The notes under the pieces are model-generated. The model was not told the origin of the DNA. It saw only the letters and a program-made list of their open reading frames with translations, and did no database searches. Of a stretch of 64,000 nucleotides of DNA, positions 24,500 to 38,200 are shown in pieces. The first letter of the stretch is position 1; the number at the start of each line of letters is the position of its first letter. The position numbers were made by a program, and so were the translations under genes. This stretch comes from Mactromeris polynyma (taxonomy: Eukaryota; Mollusca; Bivalvia; Venerida; Mactridae). The stretch spans positions 2,170,001 through 2,234,000 of the forward strand of contig JASFXZ010000001.1 of NCBI GenBank assembly GCA_032209605.1. Direction: 5' to 3'.

Positions 24500-25335
24500 C
24501 TGGCTACAGGCCTGTTGATAAGAAAATATTTTGATGGACCAGTTTTAATTTTTCATCGACATTTTAACTCGATGATCAGACGACTAGCATTTCAGACTGA
24601 CTTTCTCCACAGCTAATAGCGGTTTTATTATCGAAGTTTCACTGTAAATATGTTTGTTCAGAGTCCTTAATGTCAATACACACAAAACGCAGAAAACCGT
24701 ACGAGTAAATATGACAGTCGTAAAAAACTGTAATGTGCATATTTTTCAAGCGATTCTCTGATCAGTACGAATTAATTGTCAGCTTTTATTTTAAAATATT
24801 AGATTCTCTCGAAATATCTGGATGCAAAATAGAAAATGTTGACCTACCTGTTTCAGGAACGATTTCCAGTTATTCTAACACAGTCTCTAAAATACAGGTA
24901 ACACCACATAATATTGTACGTTCGACAACGATGAAGTATACATAGGATGAGTGTATATCACTAAGAGTCTAGAGCGAAATTACCGGTATATATTACTATG
25001 GTGGCCTATTTATGACACTAGTGAACTACTTAATTACCTACTTAAACCCAGTATGGAAATTCTATTTTAGATAAGTGTTAAGTAGTTAACGCGATAAATA
25101 TCTAGTTAGCTACATAATTATCTAGTTAATTAAGTGGATAACGCGTTTAGTATCTGCTCAGAGATATTAATGCATGTGCAGTATGCACAGTAGACATCTG
25201 ATGACTTCTTATTCAAGTACACCCAGGACTGATGGGGTTTCTCCTTCACACGCTGAGACGGAATGACCTTTGCTCTTAGCGCCCAGTAAGGGAAGTCCTC
25301 ATTTATTCCGTTATACTACCGTTCTATACCCTTAC
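24500..25335. other. Intergenic stretch, no gene seen
   Basis: AT-rich, with local 'taactagtta'-type low-complexity near 25020-25150. No gene or element boundary recognised. Confidence 0.4.
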
Positions 25336-25358
25336 CTGGGACCAATATATATGCAATA

Positions 25359-26134
25359 TTTATAATACTGCAAAGAAAAATCCAGTAATTTCATTGGTTA
25401 AAGGCTCGCGTATAGGATTCTATATACACGGCGCTGACAGGATATATGACGTTTTTCCCTTCATGCGCCTCGTGACAATTTTCGCTGACAGCTCGACTCG
25501 AAAACTTTCATCTCTTGATATCCGCAAGTTACTAGAAATTGACAATTGATTTTCACACATGATTCAATAAATATTGAACAGAGTACATGTGTGCTAGTAT
25601 TATTATTCAAAACGATAGATTTTTTAAGGTTTGAGCCAAATTCAGTTCGATAAAGTCCATGAGATCAGACGCTTGAAATAAAAATTAGAGTGCAAGCGCG
25701 CGCTTAACCATGTGTATTGAGGTACCTTACGGGATATGCAATTAATTTTCAGGCATTATAACGTGTGAGTGAAATAAAAGAAATGTTGATCTACAACAAG
25801 TAATTCCCGATATATTTTTAAAGGAATACGTTTTAATAACTGATATTTTACAAAACTAAAACACTCTAAACAATTTTATGAACCAAAAACACCAAAAATA
25901 CACAGATCTAATTATTAGATATAGAGAGCTAGGCATCGAAACATTGCTTGTTTAACTAAATTCGTATGAAAACATGGAATTGCAGTATTATAAATTCGTT
26001 ATACAGGTTGTTGACAGGGTATATGGGGGAATATAACCAGTCTGCGATTCATATAACCCTCGGCTAACGCCTCGGGTTATATGGCACACAAACTGGTTAT
26101 ATTCCCCCATATACCCTGTCAACAACCTGTATAA
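25359..26134 (+). mobile_element. 776-bp inverted-repeat composite, left copy
   Basis: Starts TTTATAATACTGCAA; the inverted sequence TTGCAGTATTATAAA is at 25980-25994. A long hairpin follows (25998-26134) with arms containing 'gacagggtatatgggggaat' and a small inner stem 'accctcgg...cctcgggt'. The same composite occurs in reverse orientation at 29285-30062. The left copy interrupts a CTGGGACC palindrome whose halves lie at 25336-25358 and 26135-26152. No ORF of note. Confidence 0.85.
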
Positions 26135-26247
26135 CTAATAATATATTGGTCCTCGCCTTTACCGGTATGCATCAAGAGATTTGTACGCCTTTAACGATTC
26201 ATTGGTATATCTTCCAGGGTTTTCGAACAGTTAACAGAAGATATCAC

Positions 26248-26358
26248 CACAGGTACTTGAAACAAACTATTTTAATGTTCTATATGGCCTATGCACTATT
26301 CTTAATATAGTAAATAGGCAATATAGAACATTAAAATAGTTTGTTTCAAGTACCTGTG
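26248..26358. mobile_element. hAT-type MITE, copy 2
   Basis: 111 bp with the same CACAGGTACTTGAAACAAAC termini as 8653-8779. The flanking octamers GATATCAC and GGTATCAT agree at 6 of 8 positions, consistent with an older insertion. Confidence 0.85.
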
Positions 26359-28680
26359 GGTATCATGCCAATATTTAAAGGGAAATAACTACTACAAGCT
26401 TAAATTGAATAGCAGGTGCTTGCTCTATGTTTAACAGGAGTATTGTCCCTTACACACGGCAACGAACTAGCCAATCATATTACTTTACCGGTCTCTTCCT
26501 GTCAACTGGCGAACATTAAATCGGTCAGAAAAGAAATAGTTCCAATATTCAGGATCAAATATTTCAAAATATATTCGTTAAAACCTAAAAATTGTAACTG
26601 CAAACACACAAATAGCTTCAAATATAAATAGTGTGTTAATTTTTTTACGATATATGATTTCATTAAAACAATAGTACCTGAAAACAATTTGTGTTATTAG
26701 GTCGACGCCATCTTTAAACAATATGGAGGACATCGGGATAGGACTATGTTTTAAAGGATTGTAGGTTACGTTTTATTTCTACTTTTCGCTCGACGATTTG
26801 TATTTGATGATTGCTATTAGATACTCCTTTTCATGTTGTTTTTTGCAAATACTGACAATGTATTTTATTCTAAAAATGCAGATATTGGCGTTTCCGAATC
26901 CCGTTTGAAGCGACGCACTTCTCAGAAGTTCTCTTCTGTTTATAAACTTGACTGGTCCTACACATATAACTCCAAGCATTTGTATTTTTCACATTACCTT
27001 CATTTTTGAAGATTTTTTACGTTTTCTGTCAAATGTAATGCTTGACAATGAACTGGTAAAATATTAAAAAATAAAAAAACAAATATTGAAAAATGAAGGT
27101 AAACATGAAGTATCTAGCATGGTTCATTGGTTGTCTAATTGTTTGGACTAAAACTTGGCATGTCATGCATGTCTCAAGCATACACTACTTCGCTTGAGTC
27201 TCAATGGACACGTCTGTTTTAGATTAAAATCTGAGGAATAATGATTTGACACGTCGAAGATATACTGCATAATCTGTCAAAGTCTTTTGTTGTGATATAA
27301 ACAATTGCGAGTGGTTCATAATATTTTCAATGATCACAGAGTGACAGATTAGAGTCAAATGACTAGAAGAATTTGTATGTGTTACAGAATTCTCGGCTGC
27401 GAGTCATTTATATGCGTTATTGAATGTCTTGGGCATTATGAGGTCCTCGCAGCGCCCAATTTTAACTCTTAACGTGCTGGCTACCTAATGGCTTATCATA
27501 CCCCTCACTGCTGAATAAATTCTCAGCAGCTCGCTGGGAAATTTGGGTTAACAGGGTTAACTGTTTTTAGTTGCTCTAATTAATTAATTATTAATGTTAT
27601 TGCATACAACCCAAATATTTTCTGAAACAGAATAAAATTTGCTTTGCAATGATATAAAAAAAACAGTACACTTCACCAATTTTAAAAATTAATTTCTTCT
27701 GTTTATAAACACAAAAAAAGAAAAAGAAAACATGTTTTAGATTTGGAAATATTTGTTAAATCATAAATCATGACACCTGATGACAATGAAATATTAAAAC
27801 AATCATTGATAATCACTAAAAAAGCAGTCAATTATTCTATTTATAAGGTTTAAGTATAGATTTGTGCTGTGAAAATTCCAGAAAATGATTATGAAGCAGA
27901 TGTGTCTCTTTGATGTATTATTCTGAATTATACACACTTGTATACATTACACCTAATCAAGCTTTATTTTTGATACCATTTGTCTTGAATGTGTTATCAA
28001 CAGGTCATAAACATTCGCCATGGTGTTCCCACACCATTCACTAATAATTGCTTATCAGTAACCTGATACTAGGATGTGTATTGCAATAGTGTATCCACTA
28101 CATATAGAAACCCGGGATATCTCGTGGTTCGCACTGGCTGTGGGAATTGTAAAACCGAGATATCTCGTGCTTAGCATGATAAGGGTTAACATATTTTTCA
28201 TTTATTTCTGCTTGTTTGGCTTAATTTAATTTTTTTAGCACACAGTCACAGACCAGTGTATAAACTGGAAAATATTAGTACATCATAATAGCAAATGTGA
28301 AGACTGGGTGTTACAATATACAGGGATGGGAATGTTCTGCCAATTGGCAGGATTTCCGTATTTTGACACCTGTGGTGACATCATTTTTGAAATCAATGTA
28401 AACCTGATGAGAAAGTTCGGGAAAGGGGATAAAGTTCTGCGTGATGACCATATATCTGCAACACAGCAGGAAATTTGGCAGTTTTTTACTAACCTAGAAA
28501 TTTTGTATGTCGTGCGACTTGTTGCATGATTATATTTAGATACATATTTTATGCTGTCTGTTAGAAAGTTATTGAATACAAACTCAAAAGATTTGAAATA
28601 AATCTAGTTGTGAATGCCTAAAAGTAGTCAAAAACTGAAATGAGAATGATAACTGCTTGGTTTTAGTTTACTGTCAAGCC

Positions 28681-29062
28681 CGCTTGCGGTGAGCTCAACA
28701 CAGTCACCACAATGGCAGTAAGGTGTATGTGTGTGCATATATGTCTGTGCGTCCGATGTGATATTGTCTGGACCATTACTCAGTCATTTATTGAGAAATA
28801 TTTAAGTTACTTAGTACTAATGTTCACCATGATAAGACGTTGTGTCTTGCGCATGACACATATCCGTAGCAAAGGTCAAGGTCACTCTTAGGTCTATAGT
28901 ATACAATGGGTCTAAACATCTTGTCCAAAATATTACACTGTCATTTATAGGGGGATTATCAAACTACATGGCACAAGTGTTCACCATGATGAGACAGAGT
29001 GTAACACAAAATATCCATGTCCATAATTTAAAGGTCAAGGTCACACTTAGAGGTCGAAGGTA
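28681..29062. repeat. Dispersed repeat with internal duplication and AGGTCA motifs
   Basis: Two related halves each contain 'gttcaccatgat(a/g)agac' followed by 'aaggtcaaggtcac(t/a)ctta'. The same style of 'aaggtcaaggt(t/c)aca' sequence is seen at 38020 and 63800-63830. It looks like a multi-copy repeat; no coding potential. Confidence 0.5.
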
Positions 29063-29284
29063 AAAAATGAAGCAATATATCGTTGAACATATTGTTATAT
29101 GTTGCAATATTGCAATATATTGTGGTACACTTCAGGCATATCATGACACCCCTTATCAATACCAACCATTTTTACAAAAATTTTGCCTATAGTAATACCA
29201 ATTCATTTTTCTGAAATTTCTTTAATGCTAAACAAAGCTCTAACCTTTTAAGAATTGTCTTTTTTGTGATATTATTAGTTATAA

Positions 29285-30062
29285 CTTATACAGGTTGTCG
29301 ACAGGGTATATGGGGGAATATAACCTGTCTGTGTGTCGTATAACCCGAGCCTTTAGCCGAGGGTTATATGAATCGCAGTCGTGATATATTCCCCCATATA
29401 CCCTGTCAACAAAAAGTATAACGAATTTATAATACTGCAAATCCGTGTTTTCTTAAGAATTTAGTTAAACAAGGAATGTTTCGATGCCTAGCTTGAATTA
29501 GAATCTGTGCATTTTTGCTGTTTTTGGTTCATAAAATGGTTTAGAGTATTTTAGTATGTATAATATCAGTAAATAAAACGTATTCCTTTTAAAATATATC
29601 GGGAATTACTTGCTGTAGATCAAAATATGTTTATTTTACTCGCACGTTATATTGCCTGAAAATGAATTGCATTACCCCGTAAGGTACCTCAATAAGCATG
29701 GTTAAGCGCGCGCTTGCACTCTAATTTTTTATTTTCAAGCGTCTGATCACATGAATTTTATCGAGCTGAATTTGGCTCACACCTTCAAAAATCTATCGTT
29801 TTTAATATTAATACAAGCACACATATAATCTGTTCAATATTTATTGAATCATGTATGAAGATCAATTGTCAATTTGTAGTAACTTGCGGATATCAAGAGA
29901 TAAAAGTTTTCGAGTCAAGCCGTCGGCGAAAACGGTCACGAGGCGCATGAAGGGGAAATTAGTTTGCACGTCATATACCCTGTCAGCGCCGTGTATATAG
30001 AATACTATACGCGAGCCTTTTTAACCAATGAAATTACTGGATTTTTATTTGCAGTATTATAA
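29285..30062 (-). mobile_element. 778-bp inverted-repeat composite, right copy
   Basis: Reverse-orientation copy of 25359-26134: hairpin first (29285-29421), then the body, ending GCAGTATTATAA at 30062. The body keeps recognisable stretches such as 'tccagtaatttcattggtta' and 'gcgcgcgctt'. Confidence 0.85.
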
Positions 30063-30871
30063 GATATTTTATCTGGGGAAATAGTACCAATAAATGGTGC
30101 CAAAATGATTAAAACCATTTTTTACTTAAATCTTCCACACAGCATGTCCTGTGATGACGTAAGTGATCTCTGTGTGTTGGCCCTTATGGGGCTCGTAAAC
30201 TGACCAGGAGCTTCATGTGACCAAGGCTGTAGGATAATTTATGTCAATACATTGAGTAAATTTTATCAAATCATATGGAGAATGTGTATCAATATAAAAA
30301 TATTTAGGTCATAGATATATATATTCGTGTTAAAACCAAAAAATTCAAGTCAGTTAAGATTAGAGTCATGTTTTACAATCATTAATCTAATTTTAAGTTA
30401 AACTTGAAAATTGAAACATTAACTCAATTTGTTTCAGCGCAATCTCTTTATTTCTAATGAAAAAGCTTTGAAGAGGAATGTTTGTGTGGAAATTACAATA
30501 TTCTAGCCTTTGTTTTTATCAGAAAGTAAGCCGTATTAGAAAAATCACACTTGAAGTTCAAGGTTTGACTAGCAAATGTGGAACAGAAACAGAATTCCGT
30601 ATCCTGATAGTTATAGTCCTTGACCTATGTTAAATGGTCTATGCAGCCCTTTTTTATGGCAAAATTTGGGGCTGATATTGGGCCTTAATTCCCAAAAGAA
30701 AGAAGTATATCTTTTCCCCTACTTTCCCCTTCGGTAAAATTATTTAAAATTTTAGCCTTATAAATACCCAAATTTGGTGATTCATGATGCAAATTTCCCC
30801 TATCTTTTGATACTTGCCCAAAAACTCGAAAAATGGCTGCAATGGTGGGTAGCTACCTGAATGCAGTTATA

Positions 30872-31254
30872 GTCTTCACGATAACCCACTTGCCGAAGCC
30901 CGGGACAAGTAAAATTATCGTCAGACAAATAAAAAATCCATTTTGTTTGCCCGAACGGGCAAGTCGTGTTCGTGGTCCGGCCTGACTAACTTTTATCCAA
31001 GCTGTCACAAAAATTGATGGTGTAGTACGCAATACTTCGACTGGTTTTCATTTTTTGTCAATTTTGTTTGTGTTATTCATCAACTATCGTTACCAGTTTT
31101 CGTTTCCGATTTAAGAAATGAAAACATCATGCTTCTTCGTTATTTTGAAGGTGCTGTTAATTTTATTCAGGCAAGTGAAAGTGACCGGGGCCAGTGGAAA
31201 TTGCAAGCTGTCTGCCTGAATGGGCAAGTCCTCCAAAAAAATTATCGTGAAGAC
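30872..31254. mobile_element. MITE, AGTCTTCACGATAA family, copy 1
   Basis: Inverted termini AGTCTTCACGATAA and TTATCGTGAAGACT, with interior highly similar to 36357-36759, including 'aagcccgggacaagtaaa' and 'tagtacgcaatacttc'. Confidence 0.8.
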
Positions 31255-31264
31255 TGTAAAAAAT

Positions 31265-31415
31265 AAGAACCAGGAGCCAGTAAAAGTATGCACTAACTTC
31301 AGCATCATCACCTGGCTTCTTTTCTTGTATGAGTGATCATAATTAAAGGGAGTATCCCTCCAGTCCCCCGCATACTTTTGGCAATTTTCCTTCTACTTCA
31401 AGAATCAGTGATACC
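31265..31415. mobile_element. Diverged hAT-like MITE
   Basis: Keeps 'ggagccagtaaaa', 'ttgtatgagtgatcataatt' and 'ttctacttcaagaatcagtg' of the elements at 6129 and 49289, but its termini are eroded. Confidence 0.5.
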
Positions 31416-34400
31416 TCTGATATATTTCCTGGGGATCCTTCCCCATATCTACCCATAATGTGCCATGTGTTGATATTTACCGTATCAATATTCTAGACAA
31501 TGTCAGTTTTCTCTCTAAAGCTACAAGCCTGATAATATTTAGGTGAAGTTTGATGACCGGGTAGTTTGGATTGCTATTCAGAGAGTACTTTTACTATTTT
31601 TGCCGAGTTAGAATTAGAAAGTTGAATTACTCTAATATTGATCCAGACATGGCTAGAATATGAGTAGCTATTGTATTTATATTAAGTTCACTTACCACCC
31701 AATTCAGACCAATTCAATTAAAAAGTTTATTGGCATTAACAAACAAGCACCTGGCCTAGACTCCCATCCAGTATTTACAGAATTATGACTACCGAATATT
31801 CCCTAATAAATGCCCGGGGGGGCGTTACATTTTGAGAATGGGGGCATTTAATAAAGGTAAAATAAATATATATCTTAAAGTCACTTATTTTTAAGTCTTG
31901 TATGCATATATTAGATCAAGTACGGTAACGACTAGCCGTTCTCTAACCTTTGATCTAAGCTGAAAGGGTTGAAACTGGCACTCGCCAGCCTAAAATATCT
32001 TCCAATCTAAAGGGGGGGGGTTAATTAGGTGAGGGGCATTTATTACGGATTATGATTTAGTCAAATTGTGAAGAAATGAAAAGTCGAAAATCTCACAATA
32101 ACCTAAGTGATTATAGGTCATTTAGATCGGAACAATTTTTATGTAGTTGGACACATGGTACATGTAGGTGAAAGTATGTTGAATTTCACTGGTCTAAATC
32201 CTGTGAGAAATCAAGAATTAAGAGAGATTAATCGTCATTTGCAATTTGAACTTGTTTGCCCGAGTGTTTTACTTATTCTGTGTTGATATAAATCCTGACA
32301 CAATCTTAATGCCTTGTAAAATAATAAGAGCCAATAATAGTAATATAATAAAAACCTGAAATCGATCTTAGCTTTTTTGAAACTCGTTTAGTTTACATAT
32401 ATTCTGTAACAAGTTATATTAATTACTCAAGAGGTAAATACTGCCTAACCAGTGTACACTGTGAGTCTTTGCCTCAATTTTTTCAGAGCACTAGCCCATT
32501 TAGGCAAGTTGCTGAGCGAAACCGCTCAGCTCAAAATCATTCTAACTAGCCCAAACTTGTATGATACTAATTCATTAGATGCAGTGTCTGCTTTTACCCA
32601 CTGTATTGTTACTGTATATATAGTTCTCACATTTACAGTATTAACCTCCCTTGTTCTGAATGGTTTATTGATAGGCAAATTTCCTTGAAGTCTATAGGAC
32701 GACTAAACGATGATAAAATAATCAGATACATAAAAATAATATATTCAGTATGCTCATGTGGACAGATGGCTCAGAAACTTGCAGAAAAAGTGGGTGTCAC
32801 ATGCAAATTCTCCTGGTATTGTCTCAATTATCACATATTTGGGAATTACTCCTATAAGTTTTGCCTATCAAAATGGCAGATGATTAAAAACAAGGGAGGG
32901 AACTATTGTCAATGTTAGAACTATCTATTTCGGAGAAAGGTATACATTTTGTATTCACTAAAATTAAGCACTTGCCCATTTGGGCTAGCACCAGCCACCA
33001 GGTAATTTCTGCTAGCCTCATTTACTAGCTCTGGGTTACTGTGAAGTCTGAGAACATCAACATCATCAAGACGGTAGAATAATCTTGCCCATGCCCCCAC
33101 CCTCCAGAACATAAGACCTGTGCTCAACCCCTGGGTCACCACGCCTCCCAGCAGGCTAATCTTTCTTGTTGAGTGGATGTTAGAAAGTCATTGAGTCATT
33201 GACATTCCAATTTTTGCGAAATGGTATTCAGTGTTACAGTAAAGATTTGAGACTGTGATTGATTCGATAAATCGAGCAAATGTAAATATTAAGGGTCAAA
33301 TAAAGTCATTATAATGGAGTTTCTTCCTCATAGAAATTTTGTCCGCGGAATGTTTTTAGTCTGATTTTAATTTTTACCTATTTTGAAGACACATCAAGTT
33401 ATGAATTTATTATTATCTATTGGCAAAATATTATGTTGATTCATATTCTTTATACGCTAAATCATTGATATATTTATAAAAACCTCACCGAAAAGAATAT
33501 CCATGTTTTGTCAAGGATTTGTATACGTGCCAAATAGCAAATATTGATTCTATAGATATATGAGAAGTAACTTGCGGGGCTTTGTTAACAATTATCAATT
33601 TTGGGTCAATAATTACTGGCTGTTTTTGTCAAATTGCAGTGCCACTTATCTCTGTAGGCTTCAAGTCAATCCATAGTTTTACATGTTTGGCTTTTCAATT
33701 TTGAAGGATGATCGATTTAAGAAGATTTTGTTGTTCATATATGTGTCGATTATCTTTCAAGGATTTAACTTTGCTATGTGTACACTGAAGGAAGTCTGGA
33801 TTTCATGTGGAATTTTATGCTGATATTGTAATTAATTAATACAACATTTTGACAGTTTTGTGTATTTTTCTGATTGAGCAGTATAGACATACATGTATTT
33901 GGTATAACTACAGTTTTTTTGTTTTTTTTCAAGTACTATAAACGTATCGTATTTTATCATTTTAAATGTCATCATGATGTATATTGAAATCATTGTATTG
34001 TATTATAATCTGATCCTCTATCAGTTCTCAGCTTCTTAGTTGCTAACCAGGTCTCCAACTAACATCGTGTGTAATAAATTAACATCGTGTGTAATAAATT
34101 AAGGAATTGTTGTACTGACAAGTTGTAGGGTAGGTGGCGCTGACCATGGGGGTCTGCTAGGGTCAAGGTCATTATGTCAAAAATAAAATAAAGAATAGTT
34201 AATGACATTGTTACATATTTTACTTTTATATTCAAACAAAAGCATAACTGTCCCTGTTCTGGTGTTGAGAACCTTGTTTCGTAGTCTTGTTCTAAAGTTT
34301 ATTGTTTGCTATAAAATGACGTTCAGTATGTTCAATATTAATTTTGGTAAATCCATTCTTTCGTTGTGTCGTTCAAGGTGGATTAGATATTTAAGTTAAC

Positions 34401-34710
34401 AAACTTAATAATATTGATATTTAATCTTAACTATGGACATTTTTAGATAAGGTGCATTATCAGTTGTGGTAAAGTTTGATGTTTTGGGATACTGGTTCTC
34501 CTAGTTTAAGAGACTGGTTTCAACTCTGGTGATCACCACTTCCATGTTTTCATCATCATGTTGTTGATGCAGGGGTTTTATCAAAAAATAAACATCAATA
34601 TTTCCAATGGAGGTTCTCCTCCATGAAGGTATCCAGAGTCTTCAAGCCATGGATCTTTCTAGCTATTTACAATTTTATTTGAAAATGACATGTGATTGTT
34701 TTTTTTTTCA

Positions 34711-34946
34711 TCAGGTTTTACGCCACTTTTTATAACAATTTTTCAGTCATATACGGCGGCCAAATGACTTAAACCGTATTCCTGGAATTTATTATGAACC
34801 AGTACTTACTAATTTGCTCTTCCACCAACAATTGACAATTTCTCTACATGTCTGGAAGAACATAATCTATCCAACCCAGGAATCAAACCCGGATCTGCCA
34901 GGTGACAGTCTAGTGCTCTAACCAACTGAGCTAGCCGGGCGGACTC
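34711..34946 (-). mobile_element. tRNA-derived SINE with conserved core
   Basis: On the minus strand the head from 34946 reads 'gcccggctagctcagttggt' (A box) then 'ccgggtttgattcctgg' (B box). About 150 bases on, the tail carries a conserved core resembling that of the SINE at 38088 ('ggccgccgtatatgactgaa...ggcgtaaaacc'). Confidence 0.8.
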
Positions 34947-35242
34947 TTATGCATGTAAAGGATGTGCTCAGACCATATTGGTCAATATCTTGCTGTTGTA
35001 CAATTTATAAGTTGATTATTTGGTTTGAATCATTCAATAGTTTTATTCCTTTTCAGGTTTTAATGGGAACCATCTGATACAAAGAAAGCTCCAGAAAGTG
35101 TGTGTAAAGAAATCTATAGCATTGTGATTATACCAAAGCGGAGGAATGTATTCGAGGTTCTAATGTTGACGAAGTCCTCGATTTAATAATAAAATGGCCA
35201 CACATTCAATTCTTCTATTATCAGTAAAATATTGAGTTTAAT

Positions 35243-38200
35243 ATGGATACTGATGGTGCATACGAAGAGACTTATGATTCTGCTGATGATGAGATGGCAG
35301 ATGATGAAGTAGAGAATGGGAGTGAAAGTTCAGAATCGGATGAAAGTGATCCGGAAGATTCTGGTTTTAGTAACAATGAAAATGGATCTCAGGAGCTTAC
35401 ACTGTTAGATGATGGTCCGTCCGTTTTAATACAGCCACCAATACTGGGTAATGAAGACGAAGGTGATGATGGTAAGTAGATATATATGAATGTGTGTTGT
35501 TTTTGTAACCAAGTTCGTACAGTCTTGAAAAGTCCTTGAATTTGAAGCCTTCTCCTTGAAACATACTTGAATTTGTAACAGCAAAACTCCTTGAAAAGTA
35601 CTTGAAAATTTAAAAATGAATAAAATTGAGTAAATAGCCCTTGAATCCTTCTGCTGTGGATGAAAAAAATGACAGCTATTATTTACCGGGCCTACCGCCA
35701 AATAGGAGATAGTATGGTTATACAGAAAGGTACGGTGGTGAACAGGTTTTATGCCCTCTTAAAGTATTTTTTACACCGTGTAATTTTATATACATGTGCT
35801 GCAGTGATGGTCATCTTGGGGCGAATCAACTTGAAAAATACACTGGATCCCTTCTTCTCTGTACCAAAAAAATCTAAATTTTTAGTCCTTGAAAATAGGG
35901 AAAAAGTACTTAAAAAGTCCTTGGAAAGTACTTGAGTTTTTTTCGGGAAGTTCTGTATGAACCATGTGTAAGCAAATTACCTGTATGAATTGTTAAACTA
36001 AAGGACTAAGTATTGTATATTTGTTGTTGTAAATAATCTAATGTTCATTTTATTCTTGCTTTTCAATGTATGGTATTAAATGTGAAGTTTTGTTTTTCTT
36101 CTTATTATAAATTAATTTTATTGTCAAGAGTTATTGCCCCTTTTCTTGTGAATTTCTAGTTCAATTATTCAGTCCTAAAATCATGTTTAAGTTCCATAAG
36201 TAGAAGAAATGCTGCCTAGTATGATTAGAGTTATGGCCCTTGAATCAGTCTTGATTGCCATATGCTTGTATATATTTGTTTCCTCATACCAATTTCATTT
36301 GTTAAACTTGTAAAGTAGTGTAAGAATCTGTAAAAGTTAATTAAGCCCGAAGTTGCAGTCTTCACGATAACCCCCTTTGCCCGAAGCCCGGGACAAGTAA
36401 ATTATCGGCGGACAAGTAAAAAAACCATTTTGTCTGCCCGAATGGGCAAGTCATGTTTGTGGTCTGGTCTGATTAGCTTTTATCCAAGCTCTCACAAAAA
36501 TTGATGACGTAGTACGCAATACTTCAACTGGTTTTCATTTTTTGTCAATTTTGTTTGTGTAACAGCACTTTTTCATCAACTATCGTTACCAGTCTTCGTT
36601 TCCGATTTAACAAATCAAAACAACCATCAAAACATCATGTTTTTTCGTTATTGTTGTTATTAATTTTATTCGGGCAAGTGAAAGTGAATTCGGGCTAGTT
36701 AAAATTGCAAGCTGTCTGTCTGAATGGGCAAGTCCTTCAAAAACATTATCGTGAAGACTGAAGTTGCTAATTTATGCTTGTATGTAGGTGAGTTATACTA
36801 GGCTACCACGGCCATCTTGTTTCCGAATGTTTTACGATGTTTTAGAATGAAATCTATTCTCTGCAGATGTTCATCAATCGATACATTTACCTCCCCTTGA
36901 TTTACTGGGGGAGGTAGAGCGGGAAGCTTTCTTGATGACACCAACTGAAGGTGACATTTTAGCTAGGGGCTGGCCCCAGACATAATCAGACTTTTTTATT
37001 GTTTTTTAGAAAAATTAACACAGTACAAATTTCTTTACAATTTTGAATGTTTGTTCTATATTTTATACCCAATCAGATGGCTCAGATTTTCAAATGTTCT
37101 TATTTACTTATCTATGAAGAAAAACAACAATTTCATAAAGATAATTCTTCACGATTAAGTAAGATGGTATGCATTTGCAGTTTTGCCAGTCATTTTTTCA
37201 GTTTTCTGAAGGTGAATTTTTTAGTAGGGGAAGAATATACTTTTTTCTTTGGGGAAAGGGGACCAAAATCGACCCAAAATTTACCATAAAAAGGGCTGTC
37301 TGCTGATTGGCCAAAAATATAGAACAAACACTAAGGGTTTATAAAGTAATTTTTATCGAAATAAGCAAACGAAGTGGGTATGCTGAGCTCAGTTGACTTC
37401 ACTTACTGTTGAAATTACTTTATGAACTCTAAGCTTTACAATGAATACAAATATATTTATTGCTTTCACTTTTGGTCTCGGGATTTTTCTTATCTCTGTT
37501 TGACATTTTCTCTTTCGCATGAATTCTATTACATCCCTACGTGAAGAATTCACTCTACAAATCTTAATTAACATTAAGTCTGTTATAATTTTGTCAAGTT
37601 CTTTTTTCATTCTATTTTACACACGTGATCGTGAAAGGACGATGTTCACTGAAAATATATTGAACTGGTCTATACAGAAAAAAGTAATTCATTTTCAAGG
37701 AATAATTTTGTGCTTGAATTTAAACGTATTTTGTAAATTCTGTGCATGCCATCGAGTCTCAATAAATGTTTTATTTCTGTATTCACTCATGATTATAAGC
37801 ATTTTGGTTATTGTGTAGTTAGTGATATTGAGAGAATGCACTATTTCTGATTTCTATATTTCTTCTCTGCACAGCACTGACAAAACTACTTTCCTCTCTC
37901 AACATTTTTAATTATTGAACTATAGTTATGATACCATTACATAAACTACTGACATAAATTAGTCACAATAATATGATATGCTACACATAAGACCCATTTC
38001 CTTAGTTTCCAAGGTCAAGGTTACACTTTTAGTTAAAATAATTATATTATAAGGAATGCAACTTACAATTAACTGACAGTCACATCAAGCCGCGGCCGTG
38101 GTCCAGTGGTTAGTGCGCTGGACTTGTAACCCGGCGATCTGGGTTTGATTCCCGGTCGCGGCAGGTCATACCCTTCCATGAAAATTTGACAAAAATGTCG

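Larger units (their letters stand above)
26135..29284. other. Region between the two inverted composites
   Basis: About 3.1 kb with no recognised gene. It holds a hAT MITE (26248-26358) and repeat-like sequence at 28681-29060. An ORF at 28308-28529 has no recognisable domain. No transposase was seen, so if the composites are ends of one element it is non-autonomous. Confidence 0.5.
30063..35057. other. Long stretch upstream of TTLL
   Basis: About 5 kb without a recognised gene. It holds a MITE (30872-31254), a diverged hAT-like MITE (31265-31415), a 'cccctattt/aaatttcccc' dispersed repeat at 30640-30840 (relatives at 41440-41640, 37200-37300 and 49780-50090), and a SINE (34711-34946). TTLL 5' UTR exons may lie here. 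Confidence 0.5.

Noticed and set aside
28405..28440. Hammerhead ribozyme (CTGATGAG present)
   Set aside because: The conserved GAAA and flanking stems needed for the fold are not in the right places.
38088..38162. Functional tRNA gene
   Set aside because: Intact A/B boxes, but a 17-bp target duplication and SINE core show a retroposed element.
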